From Prevotella koreensis (lineage in GTDB: Bacteria > Bacteroidota > Bacteroidia > Bacteroidales > Bacteroidaceae): a DNA stretch of 64,000 nt. Position 1 is the stretch's first letter. Every line of letters begins with the position of its first letter. The stretch covers positions 920,564 through 984,563 of the forward strand of contig NZ_RYYU01000001.1 of NCBI RefSeq assembly GCF_003977605.1, in the 5' to 3' direction. Shown one piece after another: positions 16,105-26,437 of this stretch. The translations under genes and the position numbers were made by a program. The notes below the pieces were generated by a model. The model saw only the letters and a program-made list of their open reading frames with translations. It was not told the DNA's origin and searched no databases.

Positions 16105-17373
16105 TTATTTCAACACTTTCATCCTTACCAACTCTATTTTTGTCATTGTATTCTTAATAATTTTAAACTCAAAATCTCCCACTGTCACAATTTCATTGAG
16201 TTTTGGAAAACTCTGATAATAATTCAAGATAAGTCCACCTATCGTCATATAGTCTTCACTCTCCGGGAGGCTGAGAGCAAACATATCGTTGACTTTGTCT
16301 ATTTCAAGACGTGCTGATAATACATATTCGTCTTCTGATATTTGTTTCGCAACATAATTTGAATTATCATGTTCGTCCTCTATGTCACCAAAAATTTCTT
16401 CTACGATATCTTCAAGACTCACTATGCCACTCGTGCCGCCAAATTCATCAATTACAACTCCAAGGGTCTTCTTCTGTTGCATAAAGGTCTGCATCAGTTT
16501 CTGTGCGGGCATCGTCTCTGGCACATAAGGCATATTCTGAATTCCTTTATGCCAATTCTTCGCATCTCGGAACATTTCCGACGAGTGTATATATCCTATG
16601 ATATGATCTATATCTTCATTATAGACAATGATTTTTGACTTGCCGCTCTCTATAAAAATATTTTTTAATTCATCTACAGAAGAATTATATTCCACGGCAC
16701 AAATCTCTGTACGCGGTATCATGCAATCACGAACCTTTGTGTCTGAAAATTCAAGAGCATTTTGGAAGATTCTGACATCTTCATCTATCTCCGATTCGTC
16801 TTTTGCCTTTGCAATACTCGAATTGACCAAGTGGTCAAGATCTAATTTTGAAAACTCCTCATCCCCATTCTCTTTTTCAATCTTTATACCTGCTAATCTC
16901 ATTAACAGATGCGACAACATTGTTGAAAATCTTGAAATAGGCCATAACACAATATAGAATATGAAAGCAGGGAATGCAAATACTGTAAGTAATCTATTCG
17001 CATTGCTTTTGAATATCGACTTTGGAAGAAATTCTCCGGTAAAAAGTACTATGATAGTAGAAAGTATCGTATCGGCAGGAACTGTGATACCCGGTTCTAA
17101 TCCGGAAAAGATTGTGTTGTCGAATAACTTTGCAACAAGAATACCATAAATAACAAGTACGATATTATTTCCTACGAGCATGGTGCTGACAAAATTGTTC
17201 GGATGTTTATAGAACACTTGTAGTGGCAAGCGCGCTATACCGAACTTGTCTTTTTCCATTTCGGCAAGCATTCGATTACTTGAAACAAATGCTATCTCCA
17301 TTCCGGAAAAGAATGCAGAAAGGAGCATCATTACAAGAATTCCTATTATTAATGGTATGCCAATATCATCCAT
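16105..17373 (-). CDS. CNNM/CorC-like (GldE-type) membrane protein with CBS domains
   Basis: 422 residues. Residues 1-185 are a DUF21 (CNNM) membrane domain with SAFFSGMEIAFVSSNR, the family's Ser/Glu signature. Residues 215-335 hold two CBS motifs (CMIPRTEICAV; GVVIDEFGGTSGIVSLEDI), then a C-terminal CorC_HlyC domain. Family members handle Mg or Co ions; in gliding Bacteroidota the close relative GldE is encoded beside GldD. No gliding gene is next to it here. The lptC-like gene ends 5 nt upstream on the same strand, so they are cotranscribed. Confidence 0.9.
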   Translation of the reverse strand: MDDIGIPLIIGILVMMLLSAFFSGMEIAFVSSNRMLAEMEKDKFGIARLPLQVFYKHPNNFVSTMLVGNNIVLVIYGILVAKLFDNTIFSGLEPGITVPADTILSTIIVLFTGEFLPKSIFKSNANRLLTVFAFPAFIFYIVLWPISRFSTMLSHLLMRLAGIKIEKENGDEEFSKLDLDHLVNSSIAKAKDESEIDEDVRIFQNALEFSDTKVRDCMIPRTEICAVEYNSSVDELKNIFIESGKSKIIVYNEDIDHIIGYIHSSEMFRDAKNWHKGIQNMPYVPETMPAQKLMQTFMQQKKTLGVVIDEFGGTSGIVSLEDIVEEIFGDIEDEHDNSNYVAKQISEDEYVLSARLEIDKVNDMFALSLPESEDYMTIGGLILNYYQSFPKLNEIVTVGDFEFKIIKNTMTKIELVRMKVLK

Positions 17374-17378
17374 AAATG

Positions 17379-18110
17379 TTATTTTTGCTTTAAAGTACTG
17401 GGCACAGGTAATGTTTTGGCTTTAGGATTTGTGGGTGTCCTAAGTTTAGATTTGACAGTATCCGGTGCATACAATATTGTGTCGGCCTCAGAATTTCCGA
17501 TGCCATTCTTTCCTTTTATAAAAGAACCCTTTGAATTGCTAACAATATAATGTGTAAGCCGTTCATCACTCAAAAAATAAGAACCTTCAAGTTCTCTTGT
17601 CGGTGTTACCAAACGTGAATATTTATTGCTATAAAGCTCGTGATTGTTCTGATCCCAGAAAAGTTCCTCACTTGTAAAATGCATACCTTCTTTTGTACGC
17701 ACACGAACTCTACCACGTAGTTCCCATATACGTTTTAAATCGTAATAATAAGCCGTATCAGCCTGAAGATAAGCCTCTACATGAAAGTTCTTATCAAACT
17801 CTTCAAGAAACAGTCCGTTCCGGAATATCCATCGCGACGGATTTCTGTTTTGATTTATTTCCCACTCTTCTGCTACAATTCGATATTTCATTACTCCAGA
17901 ATCGCTTATCAGCGTATTAACACCATAAGTAACCATAAGTGCTACAGAATCCTTGTCACTTATGGCTGGAGCAGTATGTTCTACGCCCTGCTCGCACGAA
18001 GTTGCGAGTAAAGCAAATAAAAAGGGCAAAAAATACATTTTGCTACGACCTTTCATAAAGGTCATAGCAAAACTATAAAAACAGGAAAGAATTTTCCTTC
18101 TCATGCCCAT
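17379..18110 (-). CDS. lptC: LptC, LPS-export periplasmic protein
   Basis: 243 residues. The N terminus has a membrane or lipoprotein signal (FLPFLFALLATSC, about residues 27-39); a shorter start at MKGRSKM (residue 19) or at MYFLP would also fit. The body matches the LptC/OstA-like fold: DSGVMKYRIVAEEWEI, then the paired 'target-strand' repeats W-x-FRNGLFLEEF and VRVRTKEGMHFTSEELFWDQ. LptC links the inner-membrane ABC exporter LptBFG to LptA. The position between an outer-membrane protein and the CNNM/CorC-like gene suits an envelope operon. Confidence 0.85.
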   Translation of the reverse strand: MGMRRKILSCFYSFAMTFMKGRSKMYFLPFLFALLATSCEQGVEHTAPAISDKDSVALMVTYGVNTLISDSGVMKYRIVAEEWEINQNRNPSRWIFRNGLFLEEFDKNFHVEAYLQADTAYYYDLKRIWELRGRVRVRTKEGMHFTSEELFWDQNNHELYSNKYSRLVTPTRELEGSYFLSDERLTHYIVSNSKGSFIKGKNGIGNSEADTILYAPDTVKSKLRTPTNPKAKTLPVPSTLKQK

Positions 18111-18124
18111 TTTATCTATGAATA

Positions 18125-19420
18125 TTATTCAACTTTCCACTTCATAAACCAACGTTCATTGAACGTCAGTCCGATATTGATTCTGAAAGTATTCTCTGTA
18201 ATAAACTGCTTAGAATCAGTACGTACCCATTGTGCAGAAATATTAAGTACTGACTTATTGTTATATCCATTGGTTATTGGAATACCAAAGCCTGCGCTTA
18301 CAGATAATTCTTTAGGACCTTCATATCCGTTTATATTTAAATAAGGTGTAGCGTAAGATGCACCAAATCTATAACTAACCCTGTTAAAAAACTTCCTACT
18401 CATTATTGCCGGACAATATTCACCTCCAAAAGTAATCTTATGTCTATCATTAAAATACTTGTCGTTCATTGCGTAACTTGCATTTCCGGCATTATCACTA
18501 TAAACAGGGAAAGAAGTTTTTCCCCATTTCTGCAAAGAATAATCAAGACCTACTTTTACTTTATTCTTATGATTAAACATCAATCCGGCACCAATAAAAT
18601 GCGGAATTTCCAACCCATTCTTAACAATAAATATTGTACTGTCTTTTATACCGGTTTGGTTGTTCATTGACAATATCTTACATTCTGCATCTGCATTCAA
18701 CTTGTGTCCCAATCCATATGTTGCACCAATGGTTATAGAGTTTGCCTTGTCAAACGGGATAGTATATTGTAAACCAAAGTCTAACCTGTAACTTCTTACA
18801 TCTGTGGAATAATATTTAGACAAGGTATTGATATATGCATCTGTATATGAATTTATAATAGAACGATTATAGCCTCCCCAAAGATAAGACCCATTGACAC
18901 CTATTGATAGGTTTTTCAATGGCTGTAAACCTATGCCGAGAAAAACTTGATGAATACCGCCATCACCAGAATATGTATTAACATACCCTGAGGTTTTATC
19001 ATTGTTCATATAACCAGCAGAAGTGTAATTATATCCCACATTGGAGAAAGGCAATATACCAAAACTCAAACCGGCATTTTTGAAAAGGCGGAATGCTGCA
19101 ACAGCATATTCAAAGTTTGCGTTCTTTGCATTCTTCTTAACCCCATTTTCTGAGAAATTCGTAAGTTGTCCACTTACTCCGGCATCAAATATAAACGTAA
19201 GCGAATCCATCGCAGAATAAGAAGCAGGGTTAAGGAAATTAACCTGCTTACCATCCCTAAAAGCAATTCCCAAACCATTCATGCCTCTATTAAAACCACT
19301 TGTCTGGTCGGCTAATACTCCGAATCCATATTGACTATATGGGGAATTGGTACCGCTTTGGGCTTTTGCCGTAAGTGCCGTTGCCATTATTAATATGGCG
19401 AAAGTTATCTTTTTCATCAT
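18125..19420 (-). CDS. Predicted outer-membrane beta-barrel protein
   Basis: 431 residues with a signal peptide (residues 1-20, ending AKAQ). The rest alternates hydrophobic and polar residues and has many Gly/Tyr turns (SPYSQYGFG, GLSFGILPFSN, SFRLDFGLQY-like strands), as in Bacteroidota outer-membrane proteins of the FadL/PorV type. The C terminus ends in an amphipathic strand. No precise function can be given. It overlaps the coaX stop/start as ATGA (19417-19420), so translation is coupled, and lptC follows 14 nt later. Confidence 0.72.
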   Translation of the reverse strand: MMKKITFAILIMATALTAKAQSGTNSPYSQYGFGVLADQTSGFNRGMNGLGIAFRDGKQVNFLNPASYSAMDSLTFIFDAGVSGQLTNFSENGVKKNAKNANFEYAVAAFRLFKNAGLSFGILPFSNVGYNYTSAGYMNNDKTSGYVNTYSGDGGIHQVFLGIGLQPLKNLSIGVNGSYLWGGYNRSIINSYTDAYINTLSKYYSTDVRSYRLDFGLQYTIPFDKANSITIGATYGLGHKLNADAECKILSMNNQTGIKDSTIFIVKNGLEIPHFIGAGLMFNHKNKVKVGLDYSLQKWGKTSFPVYSDNAGNASYAMNDKYFNDRHKITFGGEYCPAIMSRKFFNRVSYRFGASYATPYLNINGYEGPKELSVSAGFGIPITNGYNNKSVLNISAQWVRTDSKQFITENTFRINIGLTFNERWFMKWKVE

Positions 19421-20196
19421 CTTTTATTGTATTCAAGTATAGCATTCAGTCCTTCAGGTACCAACAACTTGTCTTCTATAAGACTGATATTTGTACCAAC
19501 CGGCTTTGCAGGTGCAAAGGTGTAATTTTTTTCTGAAAAATGCAAATTTACGCGGCTTCCACCAGTTAAATAAACGTAAAGTTGAGAATATTTATCTATA
19601 AACATGTTGATATACCCCTCTATTTCGTGTAATACACCGTTTATTACACCACTTCTAATGGCGGTTTCGGTTGACTCTCCCATTGCCGGAATGTATCCTT
19701 CTGCCGAAATGAGTGGAAGTTTAGAAGTAAATGCATTCAGTGATTTCAGCCTCATTTCTATCCCCGGTGAAATATTCCCCCCTTCATATTCTCCTTTCGA
19801 GTTTACAAAATCGTATGTTATACATGTCCCAACATCTATTACAAGTATATTTGCCCCCTTATTGTTAACCGATGCACCAATAGCAGCTGCCAGCCTGTCG
19901 GCTCCCAATGTCAAAGGTGTTTTATATAAATTTTTTATGGGTATTGGTGTTATACCAGGTACAAAATGCATCATCGGTATAGATAGATTATTAACAAAAC
20001 AATTGAAATAATCGTCAAGAACTACTGTTGAGCAATATATGCCGTAAGAAAACTTATATTTAGAAATGAAATCCAACGACTCTTTTTGGGAAATATTATT
20101 GACCCTGACTTCCTCAATGACATTCCTGCCATCGAAACACACCATTTTTATTGATGTATTACCAACATCGATAACAAGACGTAAATCACTTATCAC
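19417..20196 (-). CDS. coaX: Type III pantothenate kinase
   Basis: 259 residues. The ASKHA fold is shown by DVGNTSIK (residues 10-17, phosphate loop 1), GADRLAAAIGA (about 108) and VIDVGTCITYDFV (about 124), the CoaX signature, plus GGNISPGI in the pantothenate pocket. It phosphorylates pantothenate in the first step of CoA synthesis and is not feedback-inhibited in this class. It is first in the cluster that continues with the outer-membrane protein, lptC and the CNNM/CorC-like gene. A TAATTTTG element lies 48 nt upstream. Confidence 0.93.
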   Translation of the reverse strand: MISDLRLVIDVGNTSIKMVCFDGRNVIEEVRVNNISQKESLDFISKYKFSYGIYCSTVVLDDYFNCFVNNLSIPMMHFVPGITPIPIKNLYKTPLTLGADRLAAAIGASVNNKGANILVIDVGTCITYDFVNSKGEYEGGNISPGIEMRLKSLNAFTSKLPLISAEGYIPAMGESTETAIRSGVINGVLHEIEGYINMFIDKYSQLYVYLTGGSRVNLHFSEKNYTFAPAKPVGTNISLIEDKLLVPEGLNAILEYNKR

Positions 20197-20243
20197 AACC
20201 GATAAAAACTCTTAGTATTATTACAGATAAATTATATCGGGTG

Positions 20244-20251
20244 CAAAATTA
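20244..20251 (-). promoter_or_regulatory. Promoter -7 element for the coaX cluster
   Basis: TAATTTTG on the minus strand, 47 nt before the coaX start, facing away from the DUF4105 promoter. Confidence 0.5.
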
Positions 20252-20296
20252 TTGTTTTTTTTTGAAACAAAAGCATGCAAAGTGGAAAATATAAAG

Positions 20297-20304
20297 TAAT
20301 TTTG
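20297..20304 (+). promoter_or_regulatory. Promoter -7 element for the DUF4105 gene
   Basis: TAATTTTG ends only 4 nt before the GTG at 20309, so the transcript would begin at or just after that codon. This either means leaderless translation or favours a start further in, such as TTG 20330. Confidence 0.55.
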
Positions 20305-20308
20305 CAAC

Positions 20309-21505
20309 GTGAAACAGATAATAAGTATATTGAAAGTGTTTATATTGGCAATAACAATGCTCAATACAATGCTTTTATATGGACAAAAAAAAGGACTATC
20401 ACCAGACTCTTTGGAGATAAGTTTGCTAACATGTTCGCCACGTCAAAAAGTTTATAGTCTATATGGGCATACCGCAATAAGACTCCGTGACGTGCGCACC
20501 GGACTTGACGTTGCAGTTAACTATGGTGTGTTTTCATTCGACAAACCATTATTCATACCACGTTTTGTTTTGGGCATAACCGATTATGAAATAGGTGTAA
20601 TACCATTTAAATATTTTATTGCCGAATATAGAGAGGCAGGAAGCAGTATTACCCAACAAGTGCTTAATCTTACATCGGACGAGAAGATGCTTATCTTTGA
20701 TGCGATAGAAACAAACATGTTGCCGGAAAACAAATATTACAGATATAACTTTTTCTACGATAATTGTACCACGAGAGCACGTGATATTCTTACAAGAAAC
20801 ATAAACGGTGGCGTGACATACATGCCTCATGAAGGTGGAACTTACAGGGATATTATACACCAAAAGAACGAACAACACCCCTGGGCACGATTCGGAAATG
20901 ACTTATTGCTTGGTATCGGAGCCGACATGGTTACGACACAAGAGCAACGTCAATTCCTACCGGAAAACTTGATGCGCGACTTCGATAAAGCAACAAGAAA
21001 CGATAATCATACCCCATTGACAGATACTACAATGGTAATTCTTGAAGGAGGGACACAAATCATAGAAAATGAATTTCCGTTCACACCTACACAGTGCGCA
21101 CTTTTTTTACTGATAACTACTATTATAATCACAACAATAGAAATTATAAAGAAAAAGAATCTCAGATATTTCGATGCTTTTTTAATGCTATTCACTTCAA
21201 TAATTGGAACACTCCTTTTTCTCATGATTTTCTCACAGCACCCCACGGTGAGAGTTAATCTCCAAATTTTGCTATTAAATCCCCTACCCCTTTTCTTCAT
21301 AAGAAGAATGCTTAAAAGACAAAAAAATAATACTAAGGATTGGCAATATATAATATGGACTATGCTGATTTGCCTATTCTTTGTCGGGGGCTTTTTTCAG
21401 TCGTATGCAGAAGGAATGTATATTTTGGCATTATCTTTGCTCATTAGAAACTTGAAAGGCATTCTTTTGTATTACAGAAATGCTTCCGTTACATCTAAGG
21501 AATGA
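20309..21505 (+). CDS. DUF4105 membrane protein, possible lipoprotein N-acyltransferase
   Basis: 398 residues from GTG 20309; a TTG at 20330 would give a tighter signal peptide (MKVFILAIT...LYGQ) and sits better with the promoter. The DUF4105 domain carries YGHTAIR (His54) and FFYDNCTTRARD (Cys153), a papain-like His/Cys pair. After about residue 265 come several membrane helices. I recall that a DUF4105 protein in Bacteroides was reported as Lnb, which N-acylates lipoproteins in place of Lnt; that assignment is from memory and not checked here. It is followed by the phosphatase-fold protein and secA on the same strand. Confidence 0.82.
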   Translation: MKQIISILKVFILAITMLNTMLLYGQKKGLSPDSLEISLLTCSPRQKVYSLYGHTAIRLRDVRTGLDVAVNYGVFSFDKPLFIPRFVLGITDYEIGVIPFKYFIAEYREAGSSITQQVLNLTSDEKMLIFDAIETNMLPENKYYRYNFFYDNCTTRARDILTRNINGGVTYMPHEGGTYRDIIHQKNEQHPWARFGNDLLLGIGADMVTTQEQRQFLPENLMRDFDKATRNDNHTPLTDTTMVILEGGTQIIENEFPFTPTQCALFLLITTIIITTIEIIKKKNLRYFDAFLMLFTSIIGTLLFLMIFSQHPTVRVNLQILLLNPLPLFFIRRMLKRQKNNTKDWQYIIWTMLICLFFVGGFFQSYAEGMYILALSLLIRNLKGILLYYRNASVTSKE

Positions 21506-21547
21506 CACGGATACGAAACAAGGAACATCAAAACAATACTTTATAGT

Positions 21548-22966
21548 ATGCGAAATGACTTATTAAAGTTAAACAGACGATACTTGGCGGCAACCCTGCT
21601 TGCGATTATATCCACAGGACTTCAAGCACAACAAACCTCAAAGCCGAGGCTTGTGATAAGTATCGCAATTAACCGAATGACATCAGAAAGTATTGAAGAC
21701 TACTGCAACGATCTTGAGAGCGACGGAATACGCCAACTTATTGAATATGGGAAAGTATATACTTCAGCAAAAATGCCATTCGCACCTGCTGACATTGCAT
21801 CTGCCATAACTACAATATATACAGGTACAACACCATACTATAATGGTATAGCCAACGCACAGTGGCTTGACAGAAATTCGCTAAGAACGGTTTCTTGTGT
21901 TGACGACAACAAGTATCGTGGCATAGGCTCAAGTGATGGCGGTTCGGCAACGAACGTGCTATCATCGATGATTGGCGATGAATTGAAAGCAAAGAGCGAA
22001 AATCGAGGCATGGTATATTCTATTGCCTCAAATCGTGAAGCAGCCATTTTGTCTGCATGTCACTCTGCCAATTGTGCTTTTTGGATTAACGACAAAACAA
22101 GAAGTTGGAGCACTTCCACATATTATCCAGAAGGGCTTCCTAACTGGCTTCCCAACATAGAAAAAAAGGAAAACACATCAACATTATCTGATAATAATTA
22201 TCTTATTGCAAATGCAGCAATAAGTTGTATTGCAAATTATTCATTAGGAAAAGATGATGATAGTGACATTTTGGCACTGACATTCGATGTTGCAGACAAA
22301 CTCAGCTCTTATAAAGAACTTGACAAAGACATAAGCCGTATTATTAAAATGGCAAAAAGTGCAGTGGGAGAAGAGCATCTGCTTATTGTTACGACCGGAA
22401 CAGGCTTGTATCCGGAACGGAACATCGACTACGAACAATTAAGAATACCGAATGGGAAATACTATATAAATCGTTCTGCCAAACTGCTTGAACTATATCT
22501 TAATGCCATATACGGACAAGGAAAATATGTTGAGGGATGCCTGAATAATCAGATATATCTCAACACCAAACTTGCCGAACAGAAAAGAATAGAATTAAGA
22601 GAATTGTTTACTCGTTCACAATCCTTTTTGCTTGAGAGTTCCGGTGTAAGTGATGTCTTTACAAGACACGGTTTACAAACGGCAAGTTCGGATATGCTTA
22701 TGGCAATGCGAAATTCATTCAACAGCAATACCGGAGGAGATTTGATAGTCTTTACACAACCAGGCTGGACATTGGTTAACGAAGAAGTAAAACAAGAGAT
22801 AAAGACTCATATCGCATCAGCAGTATTCCCGATTATCATTTGGGGAGCCGGTACTAAAGCAGAGCGAATAGACATTCCGGTTTCAGCAGAACAAATATCA
22901 CCCACAATATCCAAAGCAATAAGAATAAGGGCACCTAATGCCTGCATGGCTATTCCTTTGAGATAA
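21548..22966 (+). CDS. Alkaline-phosphatase-superfamily protein lacking the active site
   Basis: 472 residues with a signal peptide (about 1-28, ending LQAQ). The fold is that of PafA-type phosphatases: IYTGTTPYYNGIANAQWLDR (residues 90-109), FWINDKTRSWSTSTYYPEGLPNW (178-200) and a C-terminal QISPTISKAIRI. Yet the metal ligands and nucleophile are gone: the first Asp is Asn42, the Thr region is APADIASAI, the Asp-x3-His pair is Asp250...Ser254, and the Asp-His of the 'ADHG' motif is TTGTG (282-286). The late His is also missing. It is therefore probably a pseudoenzyme with a binding or structural role. It sits 42 nt after the DUF4105 gene and 109 nt before secA. Confidence 0.8.
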   Translation: MRNDLLKLNRRYLAATLLAIISTGLQAQQTSKPRLVISIAINRMTSESIEDYCNDLESDGIRQLIEYGKVYTSAKMPFAPADIASAITTIYTGTTPYYNGIANAQWLDRNSLRTVSCVDDNKYRGIGSSDGGSATNVLSSMIGDELKAKSENRGMVYSIASNREAAILSACHSANCAFWINDKTRSWSTSTYYPEGLPNWLPNIEKKENTSTLSDNNYLIANAAISCIANYSLGKDDDSDILALTFDVADKLSSYKELDKDISRIIKMAKSAVGEEHLLIVTTGTGLYPERNIDYEQLRIPNGKYYINRSAKLLELYLNAIYGQGKYVEGCLNNQIYLNTKLAEQKRIELRELFTRSQSFLLESSGVSDVFTRHGLQTASSDMLMAMRNSFNSNTGGDLIVFTQPGWTLVNEEVKQEIKTHIASAVFPIIIWGAGTKAERIDIPVSAEQISPTISKAIRIRAPNACMAIPLR

Positions 22967-23026
22967 TTTTAATACCTCAAATTCCACTTTTGTATTTATT
23001 TTATGCGCAAATAGCGAAATATTTCG

Positions 23027-23034
23027 TAACTTTG
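23027..23034 (+). promoter_or_regulatory. Promoter -7 element for secA
   Basis: TAACTTTG, 41 nt before the secA start codon; no good -33 box is visible. Confidence 0.55.
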
Positions 23035-23075
23035 CCGCTCGATTTTATTATGTAACAACAAATTAAATATAAGAT

Positions 23076-26000
23076 ATGAACTTAAACAAATTGTTAACTT
23101 CGTTGTTTGGAAACAAGTCAACAAGAGACATGAAACTTGTGAAGCCTCTCGTGGAAAAGGTAAAACAGGTTTATCCGGAAATTAAGAAACTCGATAATGA
23201 CGCACTTCGCGCCAAGACCAAGGAGATACAATCATACGTCCAAGGTTCTTCAAAAGAACAACAACAAAAGATTGCCGACCTGAAATCAAAGATTGAATCA
23301 ACACCGATTGATGAACGTGAAGAAATTTTCAATCAAATAGACAAATTAGAAAAAGATATCCTCGAAATTTACGAGAAAGCCCTTGATGAGGTAATGCCTG
23401 TGGCATTCAGTATAGTAAAAGAAACGGCTCGCCGATTTTCGGAAAACGAGGAAGTGGTTGTCACTGCAACAGAGTTCGACCGTGAACTTGCAACAACAAA
23501 GGACTTCGTAAGAATCGAGGAGGATAAGGCTATATATAAAAACCATTGGATGGCCGGAGGAAACGATCTCAAGTGGGAAATGGTTCACTATGATGTGCAG
23601 TTATTCGGCGGAATTGTGTTGCATCAAGGAAAGATTGCAGAAATGGCAACCGGTGAGGGAAAGACACTTGTTGCAACACTTCCGGTATTCTTGAACGCTT
23701 TGACAGGTAACGGCGTGCATGTTGTTACAGTGAATGATTACCTCGCAAAGCGTGACTCTGAGTGGATGGGACCTCTCTATATGTTCAACGGATTGTCTGT
23801 TGACTGTATCGACAAACACAGACCAAATTCACAAGAAAGACGCAAAGCATATCAGGCAGACATCACTTTCGGAACAAACAATGAATTCGGATTTGACTAT
23901 CTGCGCGACAATATGGCTATTAGCCCGGCTGACCTTGTGCAGAGAAGCCACAACTATGCAATCGTCGATGAGGTTGACTCAGTGCTTATCGATGATGCTC
24001 GTACTCCGCTTATTATTTCCGGTCCGGTACCTAATGGAGGCGACCAAATGTTCGAAGAATATCAACCGCTCGTTGAACGTCTCGTTGAAGTACAGAGAAA
24101 ACTTGCGTCACAATACCTTTCAGATGCAAAAAGACTTATTACCGAGGGAACAAGAATGACCGAAGAAGGAAACAAGGAAGGACAAAAGAAACTTGAAGAA
24201 GGCTTCCTCGCACTATACCGTTCTCACAAAGCACTACCTAAGAGCAAACCTCTCATAAAGTATCTATCGGAAGAGGGTATCAAGACAGGAATGCTCAAGA
24301 CCGAAGAGTATTACATGGAGAACAACAATCGTCATATGCCTGAAGCAATAGAGCCACTTTATTTCGTTGTTGACGAGAAATTAAATAGCGTTGACTTGAC
24401 CGATAAAGGTACAGATTGGCTGGCAAAACAGGTGAACGACCGAGAACTATTCGTGCTTCCGGATATAACCACAGAGATGTCACAACTCGAAGCACAGCAG
24501 ATGAGTGATGAGGAGAAAGTGGCAAAGAAAGACGAAATGCTCAGCCACTATGGCGTACAGAGCGAACGTGTACATACCTTGCAGCAACTACTGAAAGCAT
24601 ACACGATGTTCAACAAGGATGACGAATATGTCGTTATGGATGGTGAAGTAAAAATCGTTGATGAACAGACCGGACGTATCATGGAAGGTCGACAGTGGAG
24701 CGACGGACTGCATCAGGCCATTGAGGCAAAGGAGCATGTTAAGATAAAAGAAGCCACTCAGACATTTGCAACAATAACATTGCAGAATTATTTCCGCATG
24801 TACCACAAACTGTCAGGTATGACAGGTACTGCAAGTACAGAAGCTGGAGAATTTTGGGACATATACAAACTTGATGTAGTTGAGATTCCTACGAATAAGC
24901 CTATATTAAGGAACGACATGAACGACCGCGTATATAAAACTGCACGCGAAAAATATAATGCCGTAATCGACGAGATACAAGCGATGAGAGAGGCCGGCCG
25001 ACCAACCCTCGTTGGTACCACAAGCGTAGAGATTTCAGAATTGCTCAGTAGAATGCTTGATTTGCGTAAGATTCCGCATCAGGTGCTCAATGCGAAACTG
25101 CATCAACGCGAGGCCGACATTGTGGCAAATGCCGGACAGAGCATTGATGGACTCGGAGCAGTGACCATAGCAACAAACATGGCAGGTCGTGGTACCGACA
25201 TCAAATTGTCGAAAGAGGTAAAAGATGCCGGAGGTCTCGCGATTATCGGTACAGAGAGACACGAAAGTCGTCGCGTTGACAGACAGTTAAGAGGACGTGC
25301 AGGCCGACAAGGTGACCCTGGTTCGTCAGTATTCTACGTATCGCTTGAAGACAAACTTATGCGTTTGTTTGCATCAGAGAGAATAGCAAAAATCATGGAT
25401 CGCCTGCACTTCGATGACGGCGAACGCCTTGAGCACTCAATGATTTCAAACAGTATTGAGCGAGCACAGAAGAAAGTCGAAGAAAATAACTTCGGAATAC
25501 GTAAACGATTGCTCGAATATGATGATGTGATGAATACTCAGCGTACCATCGTTTATAAGAACAGACGACATGCACTTATGGGAGAGCGCATTGGAATGGA
25601 CATTGCAAATCTGATATGGAACCGCGTTGAAAGCATCATTGAAAACAACGACTATGAAGGATGCAAGGAACAGTTCATAAAAGTGATGGCAATGGAATGT
25701 CCGTTCACTGAAGAGCAGTTACTGAACGATGACCACGACAAACTCACAGAAAAAACATACCAAAGTGCAATAGAAGCATTCGAACGTAAGACTGAAAGAA
25801 TACAAAGCGTGGCATGGCCGGTAATAAAACAGGTATATGAAAACCAAGGTGCAATGTACGAGCGCATAATGGTACCGGTAACGGACGGAAAGAGAGTATT
25901 CCAAATACCATGCGAACTGAAAGAAGCATACGAGACAGAAGGCAAGAGCGTGATAAGACAGTTTGAAAAATCTATCATGTTGCATATCATTGACGACTGT

Positions 26001-26423
26001 TGGAAAGAAAATCTAAGGCAACTTGACGAACTGAAGCACAGTGTTCAGAATGCAAGTTATGAACAGAAAGACCCGCTCGTGATATTCAAACTTGAGAGTG
26101 CAGAACTCTTTAAGGAGAATATGGTTGACCAAAACAACAATCGCATTCTCAGTATTCTGATGCGTGGACAGATTCCGGAACTGCAACAGGAAGAGGTACG
26201 CGAGGCTGCTCCAGAACAACGCTCACAACGATACAATGAGCAGAAAGGATCAGATCTTGTTGACCACGACCAGCAAGCAGCCGCACAACACGACACACGT
26301 GAAAGTGCAGAGCAGAAACGACGCATGCCGATAATGCGCGAGAAACTGCCGGGAAGAAACGATCCATGTCCTTGCGGAAGCGGAAAGAAGTTCAAGAACT
26401 GCCACGGACGAGGTGTGTCATAA
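23076..26423 (+). CDS. secA: SecA preprotein translocase ATPase
   Basis: 1115 residues, longer than E. coli SecA (901) as is usual in Bacteroidota because of inserts after the first ATPase motifs. Walker A is [11 protein letters not shown] near residue 190, the [15 protein letters not shown] motif near 297, and GMTGTASTE and [12 protein letters not shown] mark the second nucleotide-binding domain. The C terminus ends with the zinc-binding [16 protein letters not shown] that contacts SecB or membranes. It drives Sec export with SecYEG. The preceding genes encode envelope proteins; the ABC ATPase starts 14 nt after its stop. Confidence 0.97.
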   Translation: MNLNKLLTSLFGNKSTRDMKLVKPLVEKVKQVYPEIKKLDNDALRAKTKEIQSYVQGSSKEQQQKIADLKSKIESTPIDEREEIFNQIDKLEKDILEIYEKALDEVMPVAFSIVKETARRFSENEEVVVTATEFDRELATTKDFVRIEEDKAIYKNHWMAGGNDLKWEMVHYDVQLFGGIVLHQGKIAEMATGEGKTLVATLPVFLNALTGNGVHVVTVNDYLAKRDSEWMGPLYMFNGLSVDCIDKHRPNSQERRKAYQADITFGTNNEFGFDYLRDNMAISPADLVQRSHNYAIVDEVDSVLIDDARTPLIISGPVPNGGDQMFEEYQPLVERLVEVQRKLASQYLSDAKRLITEGTRMTEEGNKEGQKKLEEGFLALYRSHKALPKSKPLIKYLSEEGIKTGMLKTEEYYMENNNRHMPEAIEPLYFVVDEKLNSVDLTDKGTDWLAKQVNDRELFVLPDITTEMSQLEAQQMSDEEKVAKKDEMLSHYGVQSERVHTLQQLLKAYTMFNKDDEYVVMDGEVKIVDEQTGRIMEGRQWSDGLHQAIEAKEHVKIKEATQTFATITLQNYFRMYHKLSGMTGTASTEAGEFWDIYKLDVVEIPTNKPILRNDMNDRVYKTAREKYNAVIDEIQAMREAGRPTLVGTTSVEISELLSRMLDLRKIPHQVLNAKLHQREADIVANAGQSIDGLGAVTIATNMAGRGTDIKLSKEVKDAGGLAIIGTERHESRRVDRQLRGRAGRQGDPGSSVFYVSLEDKLMRLFASERIAKIMDRLHFDDGERLEHSMISNSIERAQKKVEENNFGIRKRLLEYDDVMNTQRTIVYKNRRHALMGERIGMDIANLIWNRVESIIENNDYEGCKEQFIKVMAMECPFTEEQLLNDDHDKLTEKTYQSAIEAFERKTERIQSVAWPVIKQVYENQGAMYERIMVPVTDGKRVFQIPCELKEAYETEGKSVIRQFEKSIMLHIIDDCWKENLRQLDELKHSVQNASYEQKDPLVIFKLESAELFKENMVDQNNNRILSILMRGQIPELQQEEVREAAPEQRSQRYNEQKGSDLVDHDQQAAAQHDTRESAEQKRRMPIMREKLPGRNDPCPCGSGKKFKNCHGRGVS

Positions 26424-26437
26424 AAAGTTTTTTGAAC

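Noticed and set aside
15531..16157. Plus-strand ORF of 208 codons
   Set aside because: Antisense to the ppiD-like start and its promoter; low-complexity shadow.
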